From assembly GCF_004027225.2 (NCBI RefSeq), contig NC_044290.2, forward strand, positions 5,720,906 through 5,784,905: a stretch of DNA of 64,000 bases, in the 5' to 3' direction. Position numbers and translations under genes: made by a program. Position 1 is the first letter of the stretch. Each line of letters starts with the position of its first letter. Of this stretch, positions 1 to 10,700 are shown piece by piece. Origin of the DNA: Strigops habroptila. Taxonomy: Eukaryota > Chordata > Aves > Psittaciformes > Psittacidae. Below the pieces are notes generated by a model. That model was not told where the DNA came from. It was given only the letters and a program-made list of their open reading frames with translations, and made no database searches.

Positions 1-1255
1 AGCCACTTGTGCGTCTTTGTGCTGGGGTCACTCATCAGCTTTCCATCCAGGAGTCAATGGAAACCTGTGAGGTGTGTGATAGGAAATGGGGGTTCATCCC
101 TGCTCTGCTGCCTGCCTGGGGATAGGGCTGTAAAGGGAAGGCATTGGGCTTTGGTGTGGAGTCAGGAGCGCTGATTTGTGGTTTAATGTTCAAAGGCTGC
201 ACTAGAAACTGTGGATTTCTAGTAAATTGGGGTAAACCCTCCAGTGGCACCCTCAATTCAAAAGGCTTGTGGTGATACCAGAGTTTAAAGCTTAAATTAG
301 CCAAATTTAGTGTAACCTTTGGCAGAGAAGCAGCATAACCTTTGGGTGGGAGTTTCGATGCAGGACCCGCTTGCTGCAGTGTAACAGCATACAGCCGGAG
401 GTCACTGGGGAGGAAAAGTTCTGCCCGTGCTTGAAACAGGACACACACAGAAAGCAGGGCCCAGGCTCCTGTTTTGCAAAGTGGGTTTAGTCTGTGCTCA
501 GGGAGCTGCAGAGCTTAATGCTTAATTAAGATCCTTAAAAGGACAAAAGGTGCTACATAAATTCAGGGAATTATTATAAATGTCACTGCGCTTTACAAGC
601 TCTGGCAAAACTCACAGGAAGAATAACAAGATCTTTCACTTCACAGCCCTTCCTAGCAGGGCTACTTAGAGCTTCATGCTTCAACATCGCAGCTGTAAAA
701 TGTTGACATTTATAATTAGATGTGCATAATAATCTCTTTATTCCCCGAACTGAAAAGACAGGGTGTGTCTTGAAACGTCAGTTCCTCCTCCTTGCTGAGA
801 ATCCTCCTTATTGGGGTTGCTCATGAAACCATCATTTGGGGTAATGTCTCGGGGCCTGGTTCAAAGAGGTAGGGGATCTTTGCATCTCCCCCAGGGAGCT
901 GTGGGCTGGGCACTTAGCGAATAAAATCAAAGCCTCCGTGTGTTTTTAATCTGATTAGTTGATGATAATCCAGTGGTATCATACAGCAAAAGCTGTCCAG
1001 CTTTATTAGGCAATCTCTTGTTTTAAGAGAACTGCTCAGGGGAGCGCTCAGCTCTGGTGTTTCTGTTGTGGACTGGCAGAAAAGGGTGGGTTTAGGTGGT
1101 TTTAGTGCTTTGTGAGAGGAGGATCAATTTGGGTTTGGGCAGCTGGGGATCGGTGGATGTTGGTCCCGTGGGTGCCATCAGCAGCTTTAGGCAGCCTCTC
1201 TACCAGTGTGGTTGGTGGTGGAGGGGGCAAAGTGCTGACTGGGTTGAACTGGGGC
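1..1255. other. Upstream flank, no gene recognised
   Basis: No exon of a known gene could be recognised on either strand. The longest open frame here (35-448, - strand) has no recognisable domain. AT-rich stretches at about 505-560 and 920-1020 contain several homeodomain-type TAAT/ATTA cores. In human, TSEN54 lies head-to-head with CASKIN2, but nothing resembling TSEN54 protein was found in this short flank. Confidence 0.5.
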
Positions 1256-2125
1256 TGAATGTGGGGAATCGCCACCCCCAGGGCCGGTACTGTAGCACGG
1301 GATCGGTCCCGGGCCGAGGATGGGGTTTCACCCACCGGAGCCGGTCCCGGAGCACCGGCTCGGTCCCGCCCCCCGGAGCCGGTCCCGGGCCGCGTTGTGC
1401 CTCCAGCCGGGCCCACTGAGAGCGAGCCTCTTACCCGGGACCCCGGGGCACCCCCGCGGCGGGTCGGGAGCGGTGCCGGTGCGGCGGGCGGCCGCGGCCC
1501 CGGCCCTGCCCCACTCTGCCGGCGCATCACGGTGAGTGACAGCCGCCCCGGCCCTGCCCAGCCCGCACAACCCGCCGGGCTTTTCCAATCAGGCCGGGCC
1601 GGGGAGGGATTTCCTGCCGGGACGGGGCCAGCCCGAGCGGGACTTTGCCGAGCGCCGCGCCGCCCTGCGAGCCGGGCAGCCGGGACCGCGCCGCTCGCTC
1701 TGGTTCGGTCCCGGTCCCGCCCCGCACGGCTCGGCAAGTTACTGCTGGGCTCGGCTCGGTTTCAGTTCTGTACTTCTCGGTGTGGTTCGGTCCGGAGCGG
1801 TCCCGCACGGCGCGGTCCGGTGCGGTTCGGCTCGGTTTGCCCCGGTGCGGCGGGGCTGGGAGCGGCGCCAGGTGAGTGCGGCCGTGCCTGCGGAGCCCGC
1901 CCGGCTCGGGCCGCTCGCAGGAGCCGCGGAGCGACTTGGTTCGGTGGGGGCGAGAATCCCCCCCCCCCCCAAAGCAGGGATCGGTCCGGGCCGGTCCTCG
2001 GGGGTCCCGGGGCGAGGGGATGAGGCCGGTGCCCCCCGCGTTGCCGATGCGGGGCTCCCCGGGGCCTCCCGGGGGAGGCAAGATTCCGCCCCCCCCCCCT
2101 TTCCCTCCGGGACCCGGTCTCGGTG
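1256..2125. promoter_or_regulatory. CpG island, probable CASKIN2 promoter
   Basis: About 870 bp of very GC-rich sequence dense in CG dinucleotides, with many CGGT/GGTCC/GGAGCCGG motifs and no TATA box. It lies upstream of the CASKIN2 coding exons on the same strand and contains consensus splice donors (CACG|GTGAGT at 1532 and CCAG|GTGAGT at 1872), as expected for an untranslated first exon. Long open frames on both strands are a by-product of GC richness. The exact transcription start cannot be read from sequence alone. The island could also drive a divergent gene to the left. Confidence 0.75.
1872..1877 (+). other. CASKIN2: Candidate splice donor of untranslated exon 1
   Basis: CAG|GTGAGT matches the donor consensus perfectly and lies at the downstream part of the CpG island. 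A second good donor, CACG|GTGAGT, begins at 1532. Either could join the promoter exon to the acceptor at 4046 or to another acceptor before the start codon. This is inferred from consensus only. Confidence 0.4.
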
Positions 2126-4046
2126 CCTGCTGCTCGTTTACATCTTTCCTTCTCCATTTACGTAATTAGTTTGTTTTTGTTGTTGTTTCTTTTCCTCCTC
2201 TCCCTCCTTTTTTCCCTGCCCTGCCGTTGGCTGCGGGAATGTTTGGGATACTTTGGTTCTCCAGGTGGATTCCTGGGCTGGAGGCTCAGCTCTGCTCGGG
2301 TGGGAGGGATGTTTGCTGTTGCTTTTCCAGCTTTGTGCGTATCTCTTCGTTTTACCTTCGCTCCTGCTCTTCTCTCGAGAGGCTGAAGAGGTGGAGGTCG
2401 GTATTCGGAGCTCTCGGTACCCGCTGAGCCTCGTGTAGGCACCAGCACGGGGCTGTTTTCTAAGCGAGGCCGTGCAGGCTTGTTTAATAAAGGAGTAAAT
2501 AGTCTCAGCGCCCTCACACTCGCTTTCTGTGAGTGCTTTTGAAGAGCAGCACAAAGTTGGCTGCAGTGCACAGGGTTAAATGGAATAGTTTGGAAGACGG
2601 GTGAGAAGCAGAGCAGGAGGTTTCGGGAGGGGATTTGTTTGCTGCAGGAGGTTGGTCTGAGTCAAGTGCTTGAAGCTTTGTTGTAATGGAGATAAGCTGG
2701 TGTGGGTGCCTCGGGACTGGTGCCCCAGGATGTGGGGAGGTGACAACTGACCTCAGCACTGCCCTCAGCGCCCCCAAACAGCCCCAGTGCCGAGGTGCTC
2801 ATTGAGGGGAGTGATGATGGGGGGGGAGAACCCCCCAGTCTGGTCGTCTCCTAGGACAAGCATCCCCTTGTCCTAGAAGCTAAGCCAGCACCGGAGGATC
2901 TCCCCTCTGGCTGCACTGAATGCTGCTGCACCCCGGGAGGTGGGGCTGAGCACGGGGAGCCTGTGGGGGGTCTGTGCTCATGGGCAGCTTCCAGCTTTAC
3001 TGTGGGTGGGCTGATCAGTGCTGTGCCGTGGGACACCCCTTCTGCTTTTGCCTCTCCCGACCCAAGCAGGAGCTCTGTTCCCACCGTTCCCTTCTCTCCC
3101 CTGTGGTTTCCATTCTCAAAACAGTGACCTGGATTGCTCGGAGGAAGCGACACCCGCTATTATATAAACGGCTGAGGGGGAGCGCTCTGGGAAGGGGTTC
3201 GGCATTCCTGAGCCGTGGCTGGGGATGCCAGAGCCGGTTCTGATCCGGTACGGATTGGCACAGGGGGATTGCAGGGTGATCTGGTGCCAGCCTTGCGGCT
3301 GGTACAGTGTGTGCTCCCTGCCCTCCTGCACGCACACTCTTCCCGGGTGTTGGAGCAGCTTGCCAGACCCATGGCCCTCAACCAGGAGGGGTTTTCTCAC
3401 CATCCAGTTTGGGCAGCCCGAGTGCAGTGGGAGAGCACAGGCTGTGAACTGCTCTGTGTCCTCTTCAGGGTACCCCAGCTGGCCAGGATGTGGGCTTGAT
3501 CCTGTTCACCTGAGCGTGGTTGTGCTGCTGAATTACACCCAGCTCCTTGCTTGGGCCAAAGAGAGCTCATGGACTGGTAAAGGAGTGTCTTGGGTTCCAG
3601 GGCACTGAGTTTTATGGGTAATTTGGAGGGTGAGGGTTTATCCCTGCATGGGATGGGAATAGTGCCAGGTTGGCTGACCCACTGCCATGGGCTGCAGGGG
3701 CCTTTGGCTAAACCTCCCCAGCTCCATCCCTTGGGTGCTGCCACTGGGAAAGGAGGGGAGGAGATGCCGTGGTGCCCCAAGGCCCATGTGCTGCCTTTAG
3801 GAAGGAGATGTCATGTGCCGCCCCAGGGGGATGGGGAAGGAGCTGTGCCCCCCGACCACCCCCAACAGCACCCTCAGGAGCTTTCCTCTCAGGTTCTTCG
3901 CTCTCTGTTTAACAGGGATGAGCCAAGTCCCGCCAGGACTAAATATAGTCAAAGCATTCATTCTTCGGCGTGGATACAAAGGCTGTCGCGACGGAGCCGG
4001 GAGGTAAATGTCCTTTGAGGGCTGACTCTGCTCTTCCCCTCTGCAG
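2126..4046. other. Probable 5' intron, no gene seen
   Basis: Moderately GC-rich sequence between the CpG island and the candidate acceptor at 4046. No exon, transposon or RNA gene was recognised. A T-rich run lies near 2160-2220. Confidence 0.5.
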
Positions 4047-4666
4047 GTCCCGGGCTGCCGCGCCGGGGCTCGGCCGTGCGCAGGACTCCCCAGTGTGGCT
4101 GCAGCGCCGTCGCCAAGAGGAATGCCGAAACGAAGGGGCTAATGAGCACCAGAGAGGGAGGATCTATAACTTCCAGATGGCAATGAGCCCGTAATCCCTT
4201 CGGGAAGAATTAGGGACTCATCAGCGCAGCAGAGCCTGGCGAGGGGAGCAAAGCACGACACCTCCAGCTCCAGGAGTGCTGCGAGAGGCTGAAGGGATCC
4301 CGATGCTGACTGCACTGGCCACACTGCCCTGAGCAGCCTGGCTTTGTCTCATGGAGTGCCGGTGCTGCCGGGAGCCCATCCCTCAGCACTGAACTATTTC
4401 TTGTTTTAATTGATCGCATGTTCTCCAAGCAAAACCCATCCGGGTCCTGCTCCTCCCAACACAGAAAGGGGCTGCTGCCCTTGACAGAAAGACTTCTTCC
4501 TTCTGGTTTTTATGTCCCATGGGATTGCAAAGCATCTTTCTTGCTGGATTTTGTCTCCCATCAAAGTGTGTTTTGAGGAATTAGGGGCTTATTCCCATGG
4601 CTTTATAAACTGCTGGGATCCGAGGGTGTCTGCCTTCTGCACCACCACTGCTCCCACTTGTCTGCG
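4047..4666 (+). other. CASKIN2: Candidate 5' untranslated exon sequence
   Basis: A textbook acceptor (pyrimidine-rich tract ending TCTGCAG at 4046) precedes this stretch, which could run unbroken into the coding exon that starts at 4667. It holds several upstream ATGs, so it may instead be a separate short exon or be skipped. No transcript evidence is available from the sequence. Confidence 0.3.
4604..4609 (+). promoter_or_regulatory. TATA-like box just upstream of CASKIN2 start codon
   Basis: TATAAA occurs 58 bases before the CASKIN2 ATG. If used, it would give a very short 5' leader of about 30 bases. It may equally be chance in an exon or intron. Confidence 0.2.
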
Positions 4667-4760
4667 ATGGGGCGAGAGCAGGAGCTGATCCAGGCCGTGA
4701 AGAACGGGGACATTCCTGGTGTGCAGAAACTGGTGGCCAAGATCAAGGCATCCAAGAGCA
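4667..4760 (+). CDS. CASKIN2: CASKIN2 coding exon 1
   Basis: Encodes the first 31 residues, [15 protein letters not shown] onward, before the ankyrin repeats. The donor is GTGAGT at 4761. The last base starts a lysine codon completed 17 kb away. Confidence 0.93.
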
Positions 4761-7700
4761 GTGAGTACTGGGGTGCGGAGCTGTGGGATCCCTCTGTCTG
4801 GCCGGGCACTGCTGCCTGTACCAAGGTGCAAGTCCCTGCAATGGGCTCGGTGCCATCAAAGCTGGGTTCAGGTGCTGGTTCTGAACCCTGCAGCCCATGT
4901 GGAGGAATGACCAGGCTGTAAGGGATTGTCCTGGCAGGGCTGGGGTTCCCCTCGGAACTCAGAGACCTGAAGTGTGGGTCACTGAGCAGGGATGGGCAAA
5001 AGGAAACAGTGGTGGCGAGGGGAAGTGAAGCCACTTAGGGGAAACCCTGCTACAAAGGGTCTTTAGCGATTGCCACTCACTCCTGCCTGTATTTATCTTG
5101 TGAAAAATTATCATCCCAGCCAGTGGACTGGAACCAATCGTCAAGCCTTGAATTTCAGTCTGGTAATGTTTAACCCTTCAGCAGGGCTGTTTTCTTGCAT
5201 GTGTTCTCGGAAAGGTCAGCAGCAAGGTACAGCTCAGAGCAAACACTGGGCTCATGGGGGTCCCCAAGGGTGCTGGGGTTCTGCAGGCGCCACGCAGCGT
5301 CTGGAGGACATGGGGAAGGTGGAAGGGTGGAGGAGAAGATCATGGCCACGGTGTCCTTGAACAGAGCTGAGCTCCTGGTTGTTTCTCATGACCTTCCAAG
5401 AGAAGGAAACTGGGAAAAGTAAATAAGAGCTCTCAGGGTGGTGTGTGGCCAGGGGAAGGTGCTTGGTGCCTGCCTGGGTTTGGGATGTGAGGCCTCTGGC
5501 CAGGGATGCTTGTCATGGGGGGTCTTGCAGAAAGCTGGGGGGGAAAGAGCTCCTGGGGAGGGAAAGGGGGAATTCAGCCAGGAGAGGAAGCTTTAAGGCT
5601 TCTTAGGAGCGGCTCAGGGCGGAGGAGCTGGTGGTGAGAAACATGAGTTAGGCTGAGGATTATAAATGTGAGAAGGGATCAACTCCTTTGGGTCAGCACT
5701 GGAAAGCTTTGATTTGGGCCAGAACTTTGCAAATCTCAACTTCCAGGTCTGCAGGAGGGATGAGGGCCACCTCCTCCCACAACAGGGGTGCTTGGTGCCC
5801 TCTCCCCAGGTAAAGGGATGGGGTGCCATTGTCTCTGCTTCTAGCTCAGGGGTCCCCAAGCTGGAGTGAGAGGTTTCTCTGTGCCGGTGGGTTGAAGGAC
5901 ATCCCCAAGGCAATAAATAAAGTCAGGCCCTGATCATCCCACCAGCTGGTGCAGCCCCAAGCTAGTGTCCCATGGCCGGCGGGCTGGGGTGCCTGTGGCA
6001 ATCCTGCACACCCAGAGGGGTGAAGTTACACTGGCTTCCTCCAGTCCCCTCCAGTAACTCTCTCCCAGTCAAACCCTGTCTGTGTGTTTTCTCTCTGGCG
6101 TCTTCCCCTCCCTGCAGCCTTGGGGCACCCACGTGAACGTGTGTTTCACTCCCCCGCTGCAGCGGCGTCAGCAGCTCCCTCTGCTTATTTTCACTTTATT
6201 CCTTCATAGGGAGGGGAGGCAACAAGCCCAGACCCCTGTAAGGCAACTGCCTGGTGGGGCTTCCATATTGGACCTGTTGTGGGGGGCTTGCCTGGTCCCA
6301 GGGGCTCATCCCCAGCATGGAGGGTGTCACTGCTCCCCATCCCCTCCAGTTCCCTCTTTCATCGATGCCATGTGAGCCGAGCATTTGCCGTTCATTGAAG
6401 CGCCTTTTCCATATGACAGGCTGAGATGCTGAATTTTATCTTTGTTTCAAATCCCTCTAAGAGTCCTTCTGCTGTCTCAGTGGATTGGGAGCTCGGGCGC
6501 TGTGATCAGCCCTCTGGGGCTTCCTGTGCCTAAAAAAGTCACGGCACGTAAGCAGAAACCAAGTGCCAGTCCCGGCAGCGGGAATTTCAGGGACGTGTTG
6601 TTCAACATTCACTGTGCAGAGCCCTCCTCCCCGTGCAAGTGGGTCACAGCACCTATTATTATAAGGCAGGGAGAAAGTTTTGGGGGTAGGAGCAGGGCAG
6701 GTATCCTGCCTGCAGGAAGGGGGGTTAGGATGATGCTGCAGCCACCAAGGGGTTCTCCTCCAGGAGAGCCGAGCTGCTCCAGCCACCCTTTGCTGAGGGA
6801 GCAGCAATAGCAATGTTCTGCTTGTTCATTTCCTTCTCTTTCCCCTCCCCTCCGCCTCGGAGTGCTGGAGAGTTTAATTGAAATTGTTAAACGACCCGTC
6901 ACAGCTTTGGCCTTTCTCCCCAGCCATCAATCACGGCCTGGGCTGGCTGCACTCACCAACAATGCACCAGTTGGCTGGGCCAGGGCTGCTGCTGCACCGA
7001 GGGGCTGGGGCTCCCGGGGGACGTGAGAGGCAGAAACCTACCCCAAGGCCAGGCTCCCATCCCTGGGAAGGGGTGATGGCTCCTGGAGCTGGACGGTGCT
7101 TTGCAAGGTGTGAGTGTCTGCATCCCTGGATGTGCAGAGCTAAGGGGCAGGGGATGAGGGGATGCTGGGGCAGAGTGTGATGCTCCTGCGGTAGCCGGAG
7201 CTGGAGGAGCTGTGGAAGGCACCGGGAGCTGGACTCACTGTTTGCCTTCCTCAAGGGAGTGGTGAAGGGTTTTGTTTAAACGTGCGCAAAGTGCAAAGAA
7301 AGGGCAGCAGCTGAGCAAACTGGTGTGAAACTCTCAAGGACAGGGAGCAAAGCCCTGCCAGGGCTCAGCTGCTGCCTCAGGGAGGTTCAGCCACCTTTGG
7401 CCAGCCACTTGCCCCATTTCACCGGTGACTTACTCTATTTCACCAGCTGCGATGGGGCTTTCCGGGCCTTGGATATATCAAGGACAGGAGTGGGTGCCTG
7501 GGACTTTGCAGTGTCTGGGCTATGACCTAGCCAGTTGTTAAACACTAGTGAAGCTTGCAGGGTGCCTTGGCTTTATCCTTACACGTGGGTTGGTGCCCCT
7601 CATTGCTGCATCTGAGAACTCCAGGTTTTTCCCATGAGCAGTGCTGGCCCTCCAATGCTGCTGTCAGCCATCTGGCTGGGCAGGAGAGGGATGCTGCTGC

Positions 7701-10700
7701 TCCGTGTGCTGCGAGATTGCAGCAGGCAGATGTGGGATAACTCAGTCTCCCCCCCTTAAATTTCCTCCTAATCCCTAGTAGCTGTATCAGTTTAAGCCCT
7801 GAAGCGTGAGGTTTAATATCTCTCCTGTGATTTGTTAGCCTTTGCCACCGGCACTCTGTGTCCCGGTCCTGGGTAGAAACACCCTTTGTGTCCTGATGGG
7901 CTTTTTCCTTCTCTGAGCTCCATAGTTATTTGGGGAAGAAGTTGCTCCTTTTTGCAGTTTGGGGGTTATTTTGCAATGGTGTTGGATGTGGTTTTGTGCC
8001 AACCAGCAAGCCCAGAATGCCATCCCCTGTCACCAGGGAGGACTATCCTCCTTGCTGCTGCTCCTGAGTGAAGTTTGTCCCAAGCCTGGGGTGCTCTAGC
8101 TGCTCTGCATGGTTTGGCTATGGGGAAAAGCCAGGACCAGCCTCGGGCAGGATCCTTATCGTTTCAGGCTCTGTTACACCCGATGGCTTTCGCTGCTGGC
8201 GGTGGTGCAGGGATGTCTGGGCACCCTGCCTGCTCCGCTCCTGCCGTGGGCGCTGCAGGCGGCTGGACCCGGCTCTGCCACTGCTCCCAAGCGTATCCCT
8301 GGCGATGTCCCTTGAAGCCCAAGTTTCGAGGCCGAGCTCCCAAGCGCCCTCCCCTGCTCTCCGCGCACGCTGGATGTCTGACGGGCTGGACCGGCTCCGC
8401 TGCCGTGCGCGGGCCGCCATGGGCGCGCCTGCGGAGAGACGCCGACAAACTCCGCCGAAACGGGCAAAACTCCCCCTTCCGCCGGGGCCGCGCCGGCAGC
8501 GGGGCGAGGCGCCGTGCCCAGAGCAGCCCGGCTGGCGCGGCCCCGCGACGGGGACCCCTCCGCCCGCAGCGTGCCCGGACCTGCTTCGGAACCAGCCCGC
8601 GGTGATGGGGGGGGAGAAAAGAGGCTTCAAAGGCGAGCGCGGCGGCTGCAGCTCCGCGGCACGGGGCGGGGGGGGTCCATCCTTCCTGCCTCCTCCCGTG
8701 GCTCCTATTCTCCTCTAGTAGCCTGGTGGGTTTTCCCATCTACATCCCGGTTGTTCCAGCTCAAGGGGTGGGTTTAGCCCCTTGTTCTCGGCCTCTCTTC
8801 GCAGGAAAGCAAAGCCCCGTGTAGGCAGTGGCAGTGAAAGGAGTGATTGCTTTGCAAAGCTGGTTCCTAACGGGTGTTGTGTTTGGAAAGGGGCCCGGCT
8901 GCTGCCGGTGTGCCCGGAGCCAGGGAAAGCGCGGGAGATAAGGCAGGAGCAGACAGCGTGGCACAGGGAGGTGGAGGAGTGCTGGGCACTGCCTCCTCGG
9001 GGCACCCAGCCCCATGCCCCTCTGCACCCCATCTCCCTGTGTTCACAGGGCTACATCGCACCCTGTCCCAGGTCTGTATTTCAGTCCCCAGCCTTTGAAG
9101 ACCCATTGTCAGGGCAGCCTGTGGCTCCTTGCTGTCAGCCTGGGCTACCTGCAGCTGCCTTTTCCCTGCCTGGGTAGAGGAGTGGGATGGGAAAAAGGGG
9201 TGATTCTAGGGAAGGGGATGAGTGTGGGATCTTTCAAGGTTGTTCCAGGCCATGCTGCCTGCCCTTGGGCATGGCTGGGCGGCACTGGGGGTATCCCAGG
9301 GACTTGCTGGTCCCTCAGGGCCATGAATAGAGCTGGGCCGATGGCCATCTCCAGTGTCACAGACAGGAGGTTGAAACAGGAGGGGGATTTCCATCCTTTG
9401 GGCACTTTCCAGTGACTCATCTTAGACCAGGGGGCTCTTCCTGAGACTTTGGAGGCCGTTTTGGCTGCCTGACCCAGAAACACGGGACAATTTGGATGAC
9501 AACAGCTCAAAGGCAAACAGGGAGGGCAGCCCTGAGCCATTGAACACTGTGTGCTAGGCTGCCAGCAGCACATGGGCGCTGTAACGGGGACGGTGCTCCC
9601 CAGGGCTGCACCCAGACAGGGTAGGATGTGATCTAGCAAGGACACAACCGGCACAGGCATCCTGTCCTTGGGCTGGAGAAATGGGGCTGGACCTGGTGCA
9701 TAAAGACTTTCTGAATGGCAGCAACACATTCAACAAGGCCCCATGGGTTTGGCGTCACTGTGTGTGTGCTGTTGGCACTCTCACTTTATACCATGTGGGA
9801 GCAGAGCTGCTTTTAGGTGGAAACATCATCGTGCTCTTCCTCCTCAGGGCTGCTGGGATGGAACATCTTGGCTGCGACCTAGAAAGGGGTTGCAGTGTTT
9901 AGGACGAGCAGGTCCCTGTGGTCCATGACAGCATCGCTCCTGACACCTCTCCATCAGGAGATGCTGCAAGAAGGTGTTTTGGGGAAGGGGAGAGTGAATT
10001 ATCAGATCCCAGCAGTGATTGATAGCATCCCTGTGTGGAAGATGGTTTCCAGCCGGTCGGGAGCGCGCTCCCGACCGGCTGGAAACCATCTTCCACACAG
10101 CATCACCCCATCAAGAGTTAAAAGAGGGGCTGGATGCCGTGCGTGTGTGTGTGCATGCACGCGCCCTGTTTTGTTTTTAAAAGCTCCTCTCTGGCCTGGA
10201 TCCCCGCCAGAGCCGGGGCCCGCCGCTGGCAAAAACTCCAGCAAAGGAGTATGAAAGGGGCAGAAACTAAATAACAATAAACCACCTTATTTTTTTCTGG
10301 CTGTTCTAGCAAGCAAAGAGGGGGATGGGGTGGAGCTGCGAGTATTCCAGTTCATCCCATCCATCCCAAATCATCCCATCTATGCTAAATCCCATTCTTG
10401 GCTTCGCCATACCTAGGATGGAGAGGGTGAGACCTGCTTGAACCTTGAGGCTGCAACATCACCCGGGCAGTGCCGAGGTGTCCTGGTGAGTCACAGACCT
10501 GTCTGGAGATGCCCAAACTGCTTGGAAATGGCTCTGCCGGGATGATCAGGGAGGGGTTGGACATCTTCACCCATCCCTTGTTCCTATGGGATGCCCCGAG
10601 GCTGTGACAGCCTGTGCCCAGGGTAGGTGCGCAACCCCAGGGAGAAAGGCTGGAGCTGCAACTGAGCATGGGGAGATAAGGAAGCAGGGAAAACCTGCGT

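Noticed and set aside
1102-2157. Several overlapping long open frames on both strands in the CpG island.
   Set aside because: All are Pro/Arg/Gly/Ala-rich with no domain. They arise because stop codons are rare in GC-rich DNA.
8068-8739. Open frames of about 170-216 codons on both strands.
   Set aside because: They coincide with the intronic CpG-rich block and show no recognisable protein. No splice or start context supports them.
9844-10254. Open frames on opposite strands sharing the same peptide ([10 protein letters not shown]).
   Set aside because: The shared peptide is caused by the 70-bp palindrome being read from both strands.
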